This document shows positions 46,175 to 59,787 of a DNA stretch of 64,000 nt, in pieces. The DNA is from Lutraria lutraria (lineage: Eukaryota > Mollusca > Bivalvia > Venerida > Mactridae): the NCBI GenBank assembly GCA_964023205.1, contig OZ026835.1, positions 3,923,053-3,987,052 of the forward strand, given 5' to 3'. A program made the translations under genes and the position numbers. Under the pieces are notes generated by a model. That model did no database searches, was not told where the DNA came from, and saw only the letters and a list, made by a program, of their open reading frames with translations. The stretch's first letter is position 1. The number at the start of each line of letters is the position of its first letter.

Positions 46175-49100
46175 CGAGTGGATCAACAAAAAGATAACTT
46201 GAAATCTAAATAATTGATTCTTACACAATCTGCATCATTGCTAAAATAAACATACAGGAAATGAAATCAACCGTATATTATCCCCTGATACAACACAGCA
46301 CACTGTTTAACCACCCAAAAGTAGTATTAAAGTTATAAATACACCACTGGCTTTCATTAAAAAGAGAAACATATAACAGTCTGCTGTAAATGTGGTTCTT
46401 AACATTTTCAAGTAAATATTGTGTGAATGTAAATTGATGTTTGTGGTTAAAAGAGAAACATACATGCTTTAATTTGTTGTTAAAATGTGGGCACCAATTC
46501 GACTACAACTCAATCGTGATTCAATTTTGCGCATATTTCCATTACAAATGTATATCTATGTATCCTGTCTACATTTCACCAACTGATAAAGTATGAAAAT
46601 ATATACATCATTCCTTTAAGTTAAGTCTGTTCTTCTGAAAAATGGAATGATAAAAGTAATTAAAGTATTTCTTCTCAATAAAAGAAAACAAATTATAAAT
46701 ATTTTGCCTGGTTAAATAATTTCAATGGTTAAACGTCCGGGTTTTTTGTAAACAAACCGAACAAAACATTTATTTTATTTTCTTGCTCGCGTGTGAGATG
46801 TTATGTAACATGTAATTGGACTTATTCCAATGGCTAATGTATCATAAGATCGCATGCTAAGAGAAATTTATATTGAAAACATAATATATGATGCATTTAA
46901 ATTGATTTAATGACGGTGTCGCCAAAATGGATGTCCAAACCATAGCAATGTTTTCGATATTCCAATTCATCAGACGACACATTTAAATTCATTTCGGACA
47001 CAATGTTATAGCAACAGATCCATAAGAAACGCCGAGCACAAACAGTTTCCACCAATATAACGCAACCGCAATAAAGATGGCAAGCATGGCATGAAACACA
47101 GGGACATGGCTTTCCTTGCATGCCTACCTCCCAAACATACAAACAAGGCAGTCCACAAAGCAGCTAGCACGTTTTAAAGCCACACAGCAGAACACATCGC
47201 AAAATACAAGATTTCCTGGAAAACGACTTGGATGGTATTAAATAAGGCCAAATCTCTTTATCTGGCCAAACTTCACCCACACACACGACATGAAACAAAA
47301 TGCAAAAGTAATTCTATACTTCGAAACTTGAATGTATTGATTAGTCGATACAATTTTGAGTTTGACGGCTTAAATAAACATGTTTCTTTTTGTTCACGAC
47401 CAATTGAACAATAACTTCAGCCTGGTTGCATTAATTAAACACATCAGAATATACAGTTTAAATGATAAAGACAGTTACTTACGAAGGATGGGGTAAATTC
47501 TAAAACTGATTCCGGGACTCTGGTTAGCTGAAATACGATGGAAAGCCCAGAGGAAACAATTTCCATCGTTTAAATCTTTTTGCTCTGACTTCGTGCCAGA
47601 ATGTGTTAAGTTGAATTATTGCACGTATGAACATATCTTTAGCATAATTTTGGATGATATCTACTAATTTCCCTTGTTACATAAGTTCGATGCCTTTTCA
47701 GAAACAATATGCAAGTTATTACTTAACTTGTATTCCCTGTACAACCTAATTCTCTACATGTAATACACAATCCAGAGTCACACATTCCTCATGTGGTTTA
47801 TCTTTATAAATATTTACTAGATTACAAAAGGTTGAATGTATGTATATAAGTAGTTCATATGGTCACAACAAGACATTGGCTTACGTATTAACCTGTAATA
47901 TATAAATACCAATGTCTATCCAGAGTTGTCGTTCGTTAACCTTCAATTACCTCTCTGTCAACGTCCCTGATTTTACAAGGTTCCATAACTATAGCACAAA
48001 GCTCACAATTGAGTGAAACAATTACAATAACGCACAATTCATTGGAGAAAAAGACAAAAACTACTGCGCCCTCTGGTATCAAAATGTGACTTGCAATTTT
48101 GCAATTTGCATCATGCTTACTTTCAGCTTGCTTAGTGGCTGATTGCATCTTTCATATTCTGTGATCACATCGTGTATTTTGTTCTGGGAACATTGTAGCT
48201 GTGAAATGTTAAAATGCCTTTGCGGGCTTGTTCTAATATATATGTATTTCTTCATGTCCGATATACACTTATATGATAGTCTGTTGGATGTCAATAATAA
48301 ACTATTTCTAATTATTTCATGCGAGAGAACTCTTGATAATAATTATAATACATTGTCCTAATATGTCGCGAAGTCAATGTAACTGACTAGGTAAACGGTG
48401 GCACACGGTCTCAAATTAATTGAGATACATGAAGGCATCAGTATACCAAGTTTAGTGCTTGTATGACAATTTGATTTTGCCTTTAATACGTATTAGTTCT
48501 ATTTACCCCGCTAGAAGTAAGAAAATATTTTAAAAATCAGTAAAATCACCCTGATCCGTTCTTTAGTCATCATACTTTGTAAATACAAATTTACTAAATG
48601 ATTCCTTATCTCGTTGATGCAAATTACAAATATAACTAAAATCCAGGAAAGGCAATCGGATGAAACTTGACTACGTACAGAAGATACAGTTTCCCTGGAT
48701 ATGACACATGTAATAAAATTTGACTTTTTTCAAATCAGACAGCAATGTTCATAACGTGATAAACACCAGCTGTGACATGTAACACATACTGCACACGGTC
48801 CTTCTAGTTAAACAAGCGAATTTACTACACAAACTTGTGACTGATAAACCGTGTTCTCGACCATTTAGCTTTCTTGTTTCTTGTTCTGATTTCTGAGTAG
48901 TTTTTACCTTTATATAAAAACATTTCCGACTTCATGAAATAGATTATGAAATGAATAATTCAGTGTTGCAATGAGTAAAGTGTCTTATAACGGGACACCA
49001 CATTAATCTTTAAAAACATTACCGACAAACTGACAGTATCTTGGAAGCTTTTAATGTGAATTCAAAAACCACTAAAAATGTTGAACCGTAATCGGAAACT

Positions 49101-50000
49101 GAAACCTTTACTACAAGGTTAACAAAGGGCAACATAACAACTAATAATCTATGGCTATATACCTTTTAGTCACATGTATATACGGTTGTTACAATATCTA
49201 AGACATCAAAAAGTCTTATCAACAAGTACTAATGTTGCTGCGCAGACAGCAATTTTGGGATTCTCCGCGCAAAAATACCAAAAATTAAAAACACGCCATA
49301 TGTAATATTTGTGCCCCAGGTATTAAAGCAATCTAAACTGTATAACTGTATCACACATTCATATAACTAACGTAACAAAAACGCTTTTGAACTTAAATAA
49401 AAACTTTATTTTACATGTATGCGAATATATCTGGACATAAGATAACAATTATGTGTCTAAATGTTTCATGTTGCACAATTTGTCTGTCTGAGTCACAACT
49501 GGTTTTTGTAGCATTTTTAAAAGAATTATTACTTAAACAATACGTATTCAATTATTGAAGCACTTGCAATCAAGAGAATGTCGATATTTACTTACCTGTG
49601 GACAAATCAGTTTGGTTTATTCTATATATTCATTGTATACATCAACAAAAATGTATTCAGTGTACAGATATACCTACATGTATTTTATACACATTACAAG
49701 TTAAAAGAATTTAAAGGATATTCAAAACATTAAAACAATCTGCAATGTGGATGGAAGGATACTAACATTCATGCAGTCAGTATCACACAACATAATAATT
49801 TGAAGTAATAATCAATGAAATAATATTCAATGGTGAGTTAAATTTCTTAAACATCAGAAAAAATGGAAAGTGTTAAAAAGTAAATAAAGACTTAACACAA
49901 TGATTATATATCAACTCAACTACAAGCAACGCCAAATTGATCGTAAGGATTGCAAAATATCAAATCCGAGTCCATTGACCAAAAAAATAGTAAACACAAA
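46175..50000. other. 3.8-kb non-coding stretch
   Basis: No supported gene. A minus-strand ORF at 46897-47142 is cysteine-rich, but its N-terminal half matches nothing and it lacks splice context. It is left uncalled. Confidence 0.4.
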
Positions 50001-50004
50001 TAGC

Positions 50005-50024
50005 TCCGCGCCTATGGGCGCGGA
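50005..50024. other. GC-rich perfect hairpin
   Basis: TCCGCGCC-TATG-GGCGCGGA: an 8-bp perfect stem with a 4-base loop, striking in AT-rich surroundings. Confidence 0.8.
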
Positions 50025-53000
50025 ACAATAATACGTGTAAGGAAGAATCACGGACTCACTTACGTACCAAGAGAATAAAAGTCACATGCAGTCTCCTATA
50101 GAGGATTTATACCGAAATAACGAATGACATGCAACTATCTCGGATAGATTTATCAATAATTTTAAACTGGATGGAAAGTCGGTTGTTAGGCAGTTTTATT
50201 CACGTCAAGACATACAGTTCAACCTCGTCAGAGCCGCACTCTCTTGAGAACAACCTATCTGCAACAACAGCATGATTTTATCCCACTGCACGATTTACCT
50301 ATAAATTTAATATCTCTAGAGCAACGACCTCACAGCATCAACGTAATTTACTACTCCTAATGGATGTTGCTTTGGAGATGTTGTACTGCACTTGTAAAAT
50401 AAAAAATGCTAATTGGGACTTCATGTTAACATGTTGGTAAAGTGATTGATACCATCAATAACTGAAAGCCATCGTTCAAACTCCTGCATGGATAATAAGG
50501 CAACAGCTTGTACGTTTAAAGTAAACTAAGAGCTATGGCTGTCACTATATATCTTCAAAACTCTTCTTCTGCGCGTATTTCATGATGGTACTGTTGGCCA
50601 TTTAGATATACTCGCATGATGTTCTGCGTGAACTTTAGTAATGTTGAAGTGTTGTCTATGAACGCTTATCATTATTGTTTCTTTCTTTCTCAATCTAGTC
50701 TTAATTTTCAGTATTCATAAAGCTTCCGTAAGATGTAAGCAAATATCAGGACGGGTGGTGTGTTAATTAACATTGATAGTTTATCTGAAATAAAATAATA
50801 ATCATACACTTGCTGACAAAAGTCTGGTCCTGTCTACAAAAAAAAATTAGAAATATCTGTTTTGGTTATAATGGTACATTGATATGGTACCTCTGCTAAA
50901 TAGACGTCACGAGTCATTCATTGGTATATCTTGCTAAACCAGTTTCAATGAAGACGATATACAGTATGCTAAATTAAAGAGATGTAGCTTTACTGGTTTT
51001 TAAAGAATCATGGACACTCAAGACGTTTGTCTTTAAGTATATTTTACCAAAGAACCGCCTAAGTTCCGGAAATTTGAATTCTGCAGTCAATATGTTTCAA
51101 TCATGTTTTGTTTCTGTCAGCGCAAAACATTGTGTATACGAGCATTCTTTCAAATAACTATTTTATTTTCACAAATATCGACATCCTATCATTCCATTTC
51201 AATCTAAATACAGTATATTCTAGCAATCGAGAACATGAAATAGTTTATATATTCACAGCATGATTTCCTAAATAGTACGCCCAAATAAAAGCATTACTTC
51301 TGACGGGATATTGGGGCATGTTTTTTTTAATGCCAAAGAAACTTTTATTGAAAACCTGAACTGAATGAAAACTTTTAATGAACTCTCTAGACAATGGTTA
51401 ACAGAAACTATTTTGTCAGATGTATTTTCTTATTAATAGCCATTATCAAGGAACACTCCGTTGTAGACGAAATGCCCAGTAATATTAGATATTACGTGGA
51501 ATGAGCATCTTTAGACACAATGGGTGTAATAGTTGCTGGAGTATTGATTCGGCTTAAAATCCATTTGTCACTAATCATAGATAATTGGTTTGATAACAAT
51601 TTTGGACCCAACATATTTTGTAATTTCTTGGTGGAGAACGTAAATGTCAATCCGATATCTCCTACAATTTAATATTGCTCTCAATAAAATATTTTCAAGC
51701 TTATTCTTGCTATTCTTGTATAATCAACGTATAAGGGATGGTGAGAATCGTTTGTTGATATCTCTGATAGAACCAGATTTTGAAAAGAGATACGAAAGGT
51801 TTGGAGGAAATTGGAGACCAATTTTTCGGGAAATGTGAAACATAATTATATAAATACAGAAATCATATGTATTTTATTTTACGCTAAGATATCATCATTA
51901 TGAAATGTTTTATGCTGGAAGAAGAGTTTGTTTCTTCATTGTGTGTTTCCTTGTTCCATTTTTTTTTATGATAATCTAAATCTTATTTGTTGTATATTTC
52001 ATAACCTACGAGCAAAGGTCAGGCAAATGCTTGTGGCATTTACTTAAAATCTAATCTTTATATCTTCCAGTAACACATAATTATTTTGTCGCAGGAAAAA
52101 GTCTATACTATCAAATTTTCTAAGGTATAGCTATGAGGATAAAATACTAGTATCAACTTATCAAATTGTATACATATACAGCGCAACAGAAATATCAAAA
52201 TTAGCCACATATTCATACGATAATCGGTATACACAGCAAAACCTATTACGATAAGAAAGTTAGACAATTTCCCGATCTGGCATATTGGCATCTATTTCCT
52301 AAGCGTTTATGGTAACCGCAGAAATTGTTGATTTCGGCAATCAGTGTCTCGGAAAAGTGGTATCGAGTTCATTCGCACAAGATGCGTAATAAGCACAAAT
52401 GCCCATCCAATAGACGGTATGAGTCGCTTAACAATGTATCTGAAATCTAGTCTTTTAGAACAACTTATGCTGCGAACGTTTAAAAATAATATGCTACAAT
52501 TAACTCTAAACTATTCTTATTACCGTTTTCTTAAGGTAGTATGCGACCTTTCCTTGACGTCGTGGGTCAAAAATCGAATTTTCTCCGATTGTTCTGAAAT
52601 TTTACACACTGATAGTACAGCATTTTCTTCGATTTTTGTTCGTTTTATTTTGTTTGTTTGTTTTGTTTTCCGACCCGTTTCTTAGCAACGCCACGATGAA
52701 TGTCAGCAGTGTAAAATCGACGTTTTACACGAAAAATTGGTTCAAACATACTGCTATTGTAATTTTAGATACACAAACTTCAAGCTCTCTATCTGCGGAA
52801 TAAGCTCATATAAGTTTTTATAGGGTTTTGTCGTCATTATTTTCCTGTGGGAACGTTAAGCGCTAAAAATACGCCCGTTTTTTATCTATAATTTTGACCC
52901 CCAACTATATTTCAGTGTACTTTTGGTAAACGGAAGTAGATTCAATCAACTAATGAATCACATGTTTATTTTGTAGAGATGTTAACAAGCAATTATAAAA

Positions 53001-53071
53001 TATAAAAATATTATGTCATCGCGCATTATTTTTCACAAAATTGCATTAAAGTAAAGTTCGACATCATGAAT
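50025..53071. other. 3-kb non-coding stretch
   Basis: No gene supported. From about 52540 to 52900 the sequence ('gtcaaaaatcgaattttctc', 'acactgatagtacagcattt') looks like a molluscan dispersed repeat, recalled but not verified. Confidence 0.4.
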
Positions 53072-53164
53072 AACGTTGTGAAATTGTTACGTCACGCTAA
53101 TATTGAACTTATTTGTAATAACGTCAGCATACAATTAATGTGACGTAACACTTTCAACAACGTT
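53072..53164. repeat. Inverted repeat with CRE-like TTACGTCA motifs
   Basis: The left arm 53072-53095 (AACGTTGTGAAATTGTTACG then TCAC) is an imperfect inverse of 53140-53164. ACGTCA or TGACGT occurs in both arms and again in the loop. It lies about 1.1 kb upstream of the GPCR start. Confidence 0.7.
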
Positions 53165-54061
53165 TTTTGTGTAAATACATATATATGCCTTGTATACGTA
53201 TATTATGTATATGATAAATGTGTTTGGTCCGTCTGGTCATTATAGGCCTTCTTGACCATTATACACCAACCCTTTAAAGTGCTACCCCCTAGTATGTAAA
53301 GAATCTGAAGATTTATGGATTAAGAAACTGACTTTGTAAATTAATATAGTATTTGAGTTAGTGGTTTCGAGTTATAACTGAATCACGAGCTGCTGAAACA
53401 ACATTTGTCTAATTCGTGTTAATCATGAGAATTAACGCGAAAACCGTATAATATTCCCATACCGAATGTGATTTTCCGATAGGCAAATTTCCCGACATTT
53501 CCGTCTGAGTCTTCGAATGGATGAAAGAGGCGAAGTAGAGATTTAGATACTACAATGGTCGTCTGCTTGAAGGTAAATGCTCAATATTCGTCTGTTGCGT
53601 CATGCGTGAAGTAATTAGCACGTGTTTAGTATAAAGTTCGTTAGAGCGGAAAAACGTGTGGTTTCTGGAGATACAAAGATGTAAACTGATGTAAACTTGA
53701 AATGCTTAAAAATGGTTCAAGCATATGCAAGATGAACTTCTGACATTTGGGGAAATAATCAACAAATGAACCTACGTTGTAAACTTGTAAACACGTCATA
53801 AGATTCATTAATATTGTTTGATAAGTGGATGACAGTTGTCAAGGTTGCGCAAAACGTAGGAATCTGTGTGCATGATGGATTATTCAGTGCGCATGCGTAT
53901 TTCAACCAGGTAGATTAATTGATTTATTATTTGCAGGAAAGCATGTTTCTGATGATGCGGTGGTGTCTTAATAATACAGACAGGAAAGTTATCGTAATAT
54001 TACATATAGCAAGGCAGCATTGAATGAAATTGTATTATTTTTTGATAAGTGTTATGACCAT

Positions 54062-54077
54062 TTTTTTCCCTTTAAAG
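54062..54077 (+). other. Candidate 3' splice site before the GPCR start
   Basis: A pyrimidine-rich run (TTTTTTCCCTTTAAAG) ends in AG at 54076-54077, 145 bp before the ATG. It could join a 5'-UTR exon to this one. This is weak evidence, because transcription start and 5' UTR are unknown. Confidence 0.25.
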
Positions 54078-54222
54078 ACTATACTTGCGAACATATTGCA
54101 TTCGTGATATATGACTATACGTTAGTGAAATTTGACATGGAATTAATTTGTGTATAAAAATAGCTTGATTTATTCTGTGAAAATTGTAACAAAATTTAGG
54201 CGTAAAAGTATAAATATTAAAA

Positions 54223-54493
54223 ATGAACGCCAGTGATATCAACGATTTGAACACTACAAACGTGTCATCAATATTATCCACGGAGGAGGTATTAGAATTA
54301 AAACTTGGACCGCGGTTTCAGGACACATGGTCTGCGGTCATTTTGTTGACAATATACGGTTTGATCTTCATTTCCGGTACGGTTGGGAATGTATGCACGT
54401 GTATAGTGATTGTACGAAACAGTTATATGCAAACTGCTACGAATTATTACTTGTTTAGCCTTGCCATTTCGGATGTATTTACGTTGCTTTTGG
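54223..54493 (+). CDS. First coding exon of a neuromedin U / CAPA-pyrokinin-like GPCR
   Basis: The 90 complete codons plus one base encode the N terminus, TM1 and most of TM2 of a rhodopsin-class receptor. The ATG has A at -3 and an in-frame TAA 12 bases upstream. The N terminus has three N-glycosylation sequons (N2-A-S, N10-T-T, N13-V-S) and no signal peptide. TM1 spans about 36-64 with the G-N pair at 55-56 (N1.50). Intracellular loop 1 and TM2 read YMQTATNYYLFSLAISD with D84 as D2.50. The NYYLFSLAISD signature is typical of neuromedin U, CAPA and pyrokinin (PRXamide) receptors, which couple peptide binding at the plasma membrane to Gq signalling. The exon ends at G|GTAAGT, phase 1, within the glycine codon after LLL. 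TM3-TM7 are not in the window. Other peptide GPCRs (e.g. TRH-type) are less likely. Confidence 0.88.
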
Positions 54494-54499
54494 GTAAGT
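54494..54499 (+). other. Splice donor GTAAGT of the GPCR exon
   Basis: A consensus 5' splice site directly after coding base 54493. Reading through it gives only one Lys codon, then TAA. Confidence 0.85.
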
Positions 54500-54653
54500 A
54501 ATTTTACTTAATATAAAGGTTGTAACATGTAAAATATTCTCGAAGTATTAACTATGTGAGTTAAAGAAAGGGGGGATTGTTTGGACTGTAATCAAATTGT
54601 TCTATTGTCTTTCAAAATTAAAAAAAAAACATGTTTAAATATGTTTTTAAGTA

Positions 54654-54760
54654 CAGTAGAACCCCGCTTATAAGACCATCTGTGGATTTATGAAAAGGTG
54701 GTCTTAATGGCAGGTTTGTCTTAATATAGGAGAAAACTGACCTGAAATGTAGTCTGAATC
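54654..54760. repeat. Pogo/Tigger-like terminus (CAGTAGAACCCCGCTTATAA)
   Basis: CAGTAGAACCCCGCTTATAAG follows TA (54652-54653), with 'ggtggtcttaatggcaggt' behind it. The opposite end was not found, so this is a solo end or a truncated copy. Confidence 0.6.
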
Positions 54761-55212
54761 AAACTTCATGTGTATGATGTATGCATAGGGATAGCCGGCC
54801 TAAAGAGACAAACCATATAAAAGTGCTACTTACATATGATTATACAATCTAAAGATGTATTACTATTTATAATAGTTACAAACCAATGCTACAAATAGAC
54901 ACAATCCAGCATAAAATAACATAGGTAGATAAAAAAGACTAAAAATATATAATAAGTATAGGCTTACATGAAAAAATGTAGCTCGAGTTGTGTCGATAAA
55001 ACAAAAAATATAAGTGATGCAATTATAAAACATTCATTAATTTGCCAGTAATTGACATTATTTATGATTGTTTTGTACTACCTGTTTATTTTAACAAAGT
55101 TTTTTCCACTGTTATCAAATGTATACATGTACCAAGTATTGATCTTGAATATTGTTAATCTAATACAGTGAAAACATAGAGTATACGCTTGATTAAAATG
55201 TTGCTAAACTTT

Positions 55213-55522
55213 TTACAAATGACGCTTTAACAAAAAAAATACAAATTCTATTTGATTGATGTAGGGTGAACTATATACATGAATTTATTCATTTGTCAAA
55301 TACTCATGATTGTCAATATATGTGTATTACTCATATCATGTAAATATGTTATACTCTCCATAATGGAGGATTGAATAAAATATACAGTCAATATCCTTTA
55401 TGAAAAAAAAACTTCATACAAAAAACATAAACCAATATGCTTCTTGTAATTCGTCTACCTATAACGTTTTGTTATAGTTTTTCTTGTTACAAATGTCGCT
55501 TTAACAAAAAATATACAAATTC
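55213..55522. repeat. Pair of 36-bp direct repeats 274 bp apart
   Basis: 'TTACAAATG(A/T)CGCTTTAAC' followed by A-rich sequence and 'ATACAAATTC' occurs at 55213-55248 and 55487-55522. It is possibly part of the element that begins at 54654. Confidence 0.65.
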
Positions 55523-58500
55523 ATCAAATGTGAAGACTCTTCCGATATAAATCATACCCTTCCATTTTGACTTATTTATATAAACAAAAACTGAACATTC
55601 TGTCGACAGACTCTGGTTTTATAAAGCTTATCTTATAATTGTTATATCTCTTACTTTCATTGATAAAAACGGTTCACTGATAGATATGATAATTTATTTT
55701 CTGACATCAAAATTATCACACACAGGAAGCATCTGTTTGTAAATGATACGACTCTATCATTTATAGGTTGTCCATATCTAACATAAATAAGTTCAAGAGC
55801 TGTTGGTCTCATCCATCATAAGCTCTTGTTTCATTAACGCGAGGTCATTGCTGATGAAACACTTAACAATCTAAGTTTTCACAATTTTCCAGAAATGCTC
55901 CACATAACATGATGAATGTCTCTGATATATTAAAATAATTTTCTTCGCTGTGTCTAAATTTTTCCTGTCTCATACTTGATGTTTCTGTACCTCCTCCTAT
56001 GCAAATAATTTCATCTGTATGTCTAATATGTTCTATTTTATTCATGGTGATTTATCAACCAATGTCTACTTCGATGAGCCAGGCGTACATCTAGCGTTTT
56101 TGCCGTCCGATTCTTTATGCCAAAGACGAATAAGCATGCGATTTGAAATTTAAATTTCTTATAATGTTAAAATCGGGGATTACGAAAAGGCAATCAACCA
56201 TTCTACCTAAATTAAGTAATTTACCTTAAAAAATATTTCCACTAGACATTCTCCTGAAATTAGCGATTTCGGCAAAATTCTATCAGGGATTTCGTAATTA
56301 AATCTATAAACCTGGAAATGATTGTGAAAAAAGAAGGATCCTAAGAGCGTTTCTTGAAGTTGATTTGCAAGGAAAAGTTACTGGTAAATTCGAGACCCAC
56401 ATTTACAACAAGAACAGATAGATCCTAGATGACTAGAACTTCAGGTTATTGCCCCAGTACTCGGTTTATAATTGCATTAATTTCCCAGTAGATAAACGTT
56501 AAGAAATTCTAGGTACCAAGATTAAGTACTAACTTTACAACAAGAGGTCTGTTTCACTGATCGCCGCTTTTTCAAGGCCTTTGATGCTGCTATACTCAGG
56601 CTTGAAACAAAAGGGTCTCGTTGTACAAGTGGTATTTTTTCCTTTATGAATACAAAATACATGTTAACATAGTTGGTGGTATGTTTATGATACATGCATC
56701 AAAGATAATCATCTTGTTTTGAAGGTTTCATCAATGTAGTCCAACGCTTCCATACAACATAATTACGGATAAATTATTGCTGTAATAAAGTTGCCATAAA
56801 ATAATAACTCACTACATAAAACATTGTTAGCACGAAATAAGACACACATCAAATAAATGATACTGATGTATAGTTTGCCCGTTGTAGCCAAAATCATATT
56901 ATCACGTACTATATAATATATAAATACATTTGTATTAAATTACATTGTATAGTATACAAGCTAACACTAAAATTACAAAACTATAGTCAAAATACTGTAT
57001 TCTCTATTATTTCTCTATTCACTGGAGTAATAATTGAAATATATTTCATCTAAGCTAGACTCATTAATCACAATATACATAATGATATTATTAAATTGAA
57101 GAGATATTATTCATATAGATCCTATTCAAAATATGATGCTATGTTTCAATTTCTTTTAGCTGATTGCTGAAGATATTAAGGCAATATCTGCATGTTGCCT
57201 GACGGCATTAATTGATTCGATAATACTTGGCATTGACAAATCACTTGCATAGATGCAATGTTGTGTTACGATATTTTTTTGTAATTTATGTATCTGTTCG
57301 TAATTGAACCCGGCTCTTATCTGAAGTATATGGAAACGTGAAGATCTTGTTGACAAAATGAAGGAACACACAAATAAACAAAATTGCCGAACATTTTTTT
57401 CGGTGTCTGTTCGTTCGTATTAAGTGCCCCTATGATACAATGCATGGAGTGATTCTTTTTGGAAAAACTGACTATAATTTCATAAACTCATAGTAATTAA
57501 TTGCGGCTATATTTTTCGCACAAAAAAATGATTTGCAATCGTTTATTTTCCTGGAAAACTGAGGATTTTTTTTTCGTTTGTGTATTTTTTATTATGAATA
57601 AACCAACGTTGAAAAAATCCTTTGAGGAAAGCTTACTACAAATGAACAATTTCAATCAGGGGATTACAGTAGGTAGTCGAATATATATCATATTAATTTC
57701 TGCGTTATGAGCGTCGACGTAGGAAAATCAGCACGCCTCTAAACCATTTATCATCTAGATAAATACCACATAGTTCGTGCTTTGTTTTGTCGTATTTAGT
57801 ATATTGACGAGAGAAACTGAAGATTTTATTCCCAATCGATATCTATGCCCGTCGTTTCTGACTGAACGTAACTAAGTGTGCACAATGGTCGCCATTTTTC
57901 TAGACCGCATGCACTGTCACTTTCACACCAGTTTTTTTTCTGAATAAGATTCTGTCGTCCTAATGGAGATTGTCTTTACTTTATGGAAATCAATAAGCTT
58001 TCGACAATGAGTTTCTAAATGCTAAATGTTCTTTTTTACAATGCATGATGACATTTACATGACAATTTCAAGCTTATGAATATACTTGCACCATAACCAA
58101 CAATAGGTTCTGTCCTCTTGAATACCTATATTTCGCATTACTTGTGTTACACTGCGTGATATTCAGGAACGCCTCTGTCTTTATTGTATTAATCTACCAT
58201 TCAATTATTGAATATAAAGATGGTATTTTACATCTTGGAAGTATACCTACGTGTGTTGCTGATTCCTAAGTGATATGTACTTGTTTCACATTGTCTAGGC
58301 TGGCTGATTATATCAAATATAAATGCATTTAACACATTCAATGTCTATTCCAACTGTAAAAAGAATTATCTTTGAAAGAGGTTTAGTCAATGGTGATGTA
58401 AACTACAAATGTACTTATTAAGTAGACAGTATTAATAAATCTGATTGTATTTGATAGAATATCAGACAGCTCTTTTATTGTTTAGTAAAAAGTTCAGTAA

Positions 58501-59671
58501 ATTATGTTATTAGATTTGGGATTGACTTTTTTAATTTATGGTGAATTATAAGACACTTGTTTCATAAATGTTTTTGATGTTCTTAAAAAATGTTTTGTCA
58601 GACGAAATGACATGGACGTAGAGAATGCTGATCAGGAATATTACATTTATGTGAATATGATCTTTTGATATTGCCATACAATAACCAATCAATGTATTTG
58701 TTGAGTATTCTTCCTTTATTGTTGCTTGTTAAAGACCAAGTCAACAAGGTAAGTCATCATTAGTAAGATACAAAAACTTACAAATTACTTATGGTGATAA
58801 ACAGATATATGGTGTAAGCCAGCTGCTGCTGCTGGTATGTTGCAATGGTGAAGTAATTATAAATACATTAAATATGTTCGCTTGAAACGTTTGTTTATGT
58901 TTCTAATTTAGAAAACATTTAGGCACGAAAACCCATTAAACTGTGATTACCAATGGCATTCATCTAAATGAATATAAAATATGTATTGATATGTTGTGTT
59001 AAAGATAGATCGGCACACGACTGAAAAGATGTTTTATGTCTACGATTTTCATTATAATTTCTGGAATAATTTCTTGCAGACCACGCATTCTAGAAAGATT
59101 CAATTAATGTAATGATCTGTTCCCTGGTGTCACAACAGTGATGTTTCTTTCCTTAATTTGTTGTTGCTTATCATTTTGCCAGATACATTATTTTAAATCA
59201 TACCGGTCAGTTACCTTTTAGACTGAAGCAAACAATTGTGTTCGTACACTTTCGGCGTGTCTTATATTGTTCTACATAATCTATCCACGAAACATATTTG
59301 TGTGAGTTCACAAACCAGGAAATATTTGAATCATAAATAACATTTATTTTCATCGTATTTCAATACAGATGGTTATCTATCATATAAAAGGCAAAATAAA
59401 GAGATACTTGACTTGCATATATTAGAATTCTCTGGGGATTATTCGTGCAAGACAATATTGTCGGAATCTTTTTCGAAGTAAATCCGATTATGAATTTTAT
59501 TCCGCTATCACGCTCATTAGGTGCAGGAGATATCCTTGCCGGATAAACTTATCTAGTCAGTGCGAAAAGACATTAGTGTACGCTACGTCACATATAAATT
59601 GACGAAAAAGAACGGATTTCAGTAAAAAATGTAGTGTTGTACTAAACTAAATGAGAATATCAGGATAAATC

Positions 59672-59787
59672 GAATACATGGTTGGTGTCGAAGATGGAGA
59701 AGGTTTATCCGGTTCGCTGGCTCGCCAAGATACGCTTTCCCACTCACCGGATAAACCTTCTCCATCTTCGGCACCAACCATGTATTC
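59672..59787. repeat. Near-perfect inverted repeat, 42-bp arms, 32-bp loop
   Basis: Arm 59672-59713 (GAATACATGGTTGGTGTCGA...) is the inverse of 59746-59787 with a single mismatch. The arms are less AT-rich than their surroundings. It could be a very short MITE core or a transcribed hairpin. Confidence 0.92.

Noticed and set aside
46897..47142. A minus-strand 81-codon ORF, cysteine-rich and protein-like in its second half.
   Set aside because: No family recognised, and no clear splice sites or start context.
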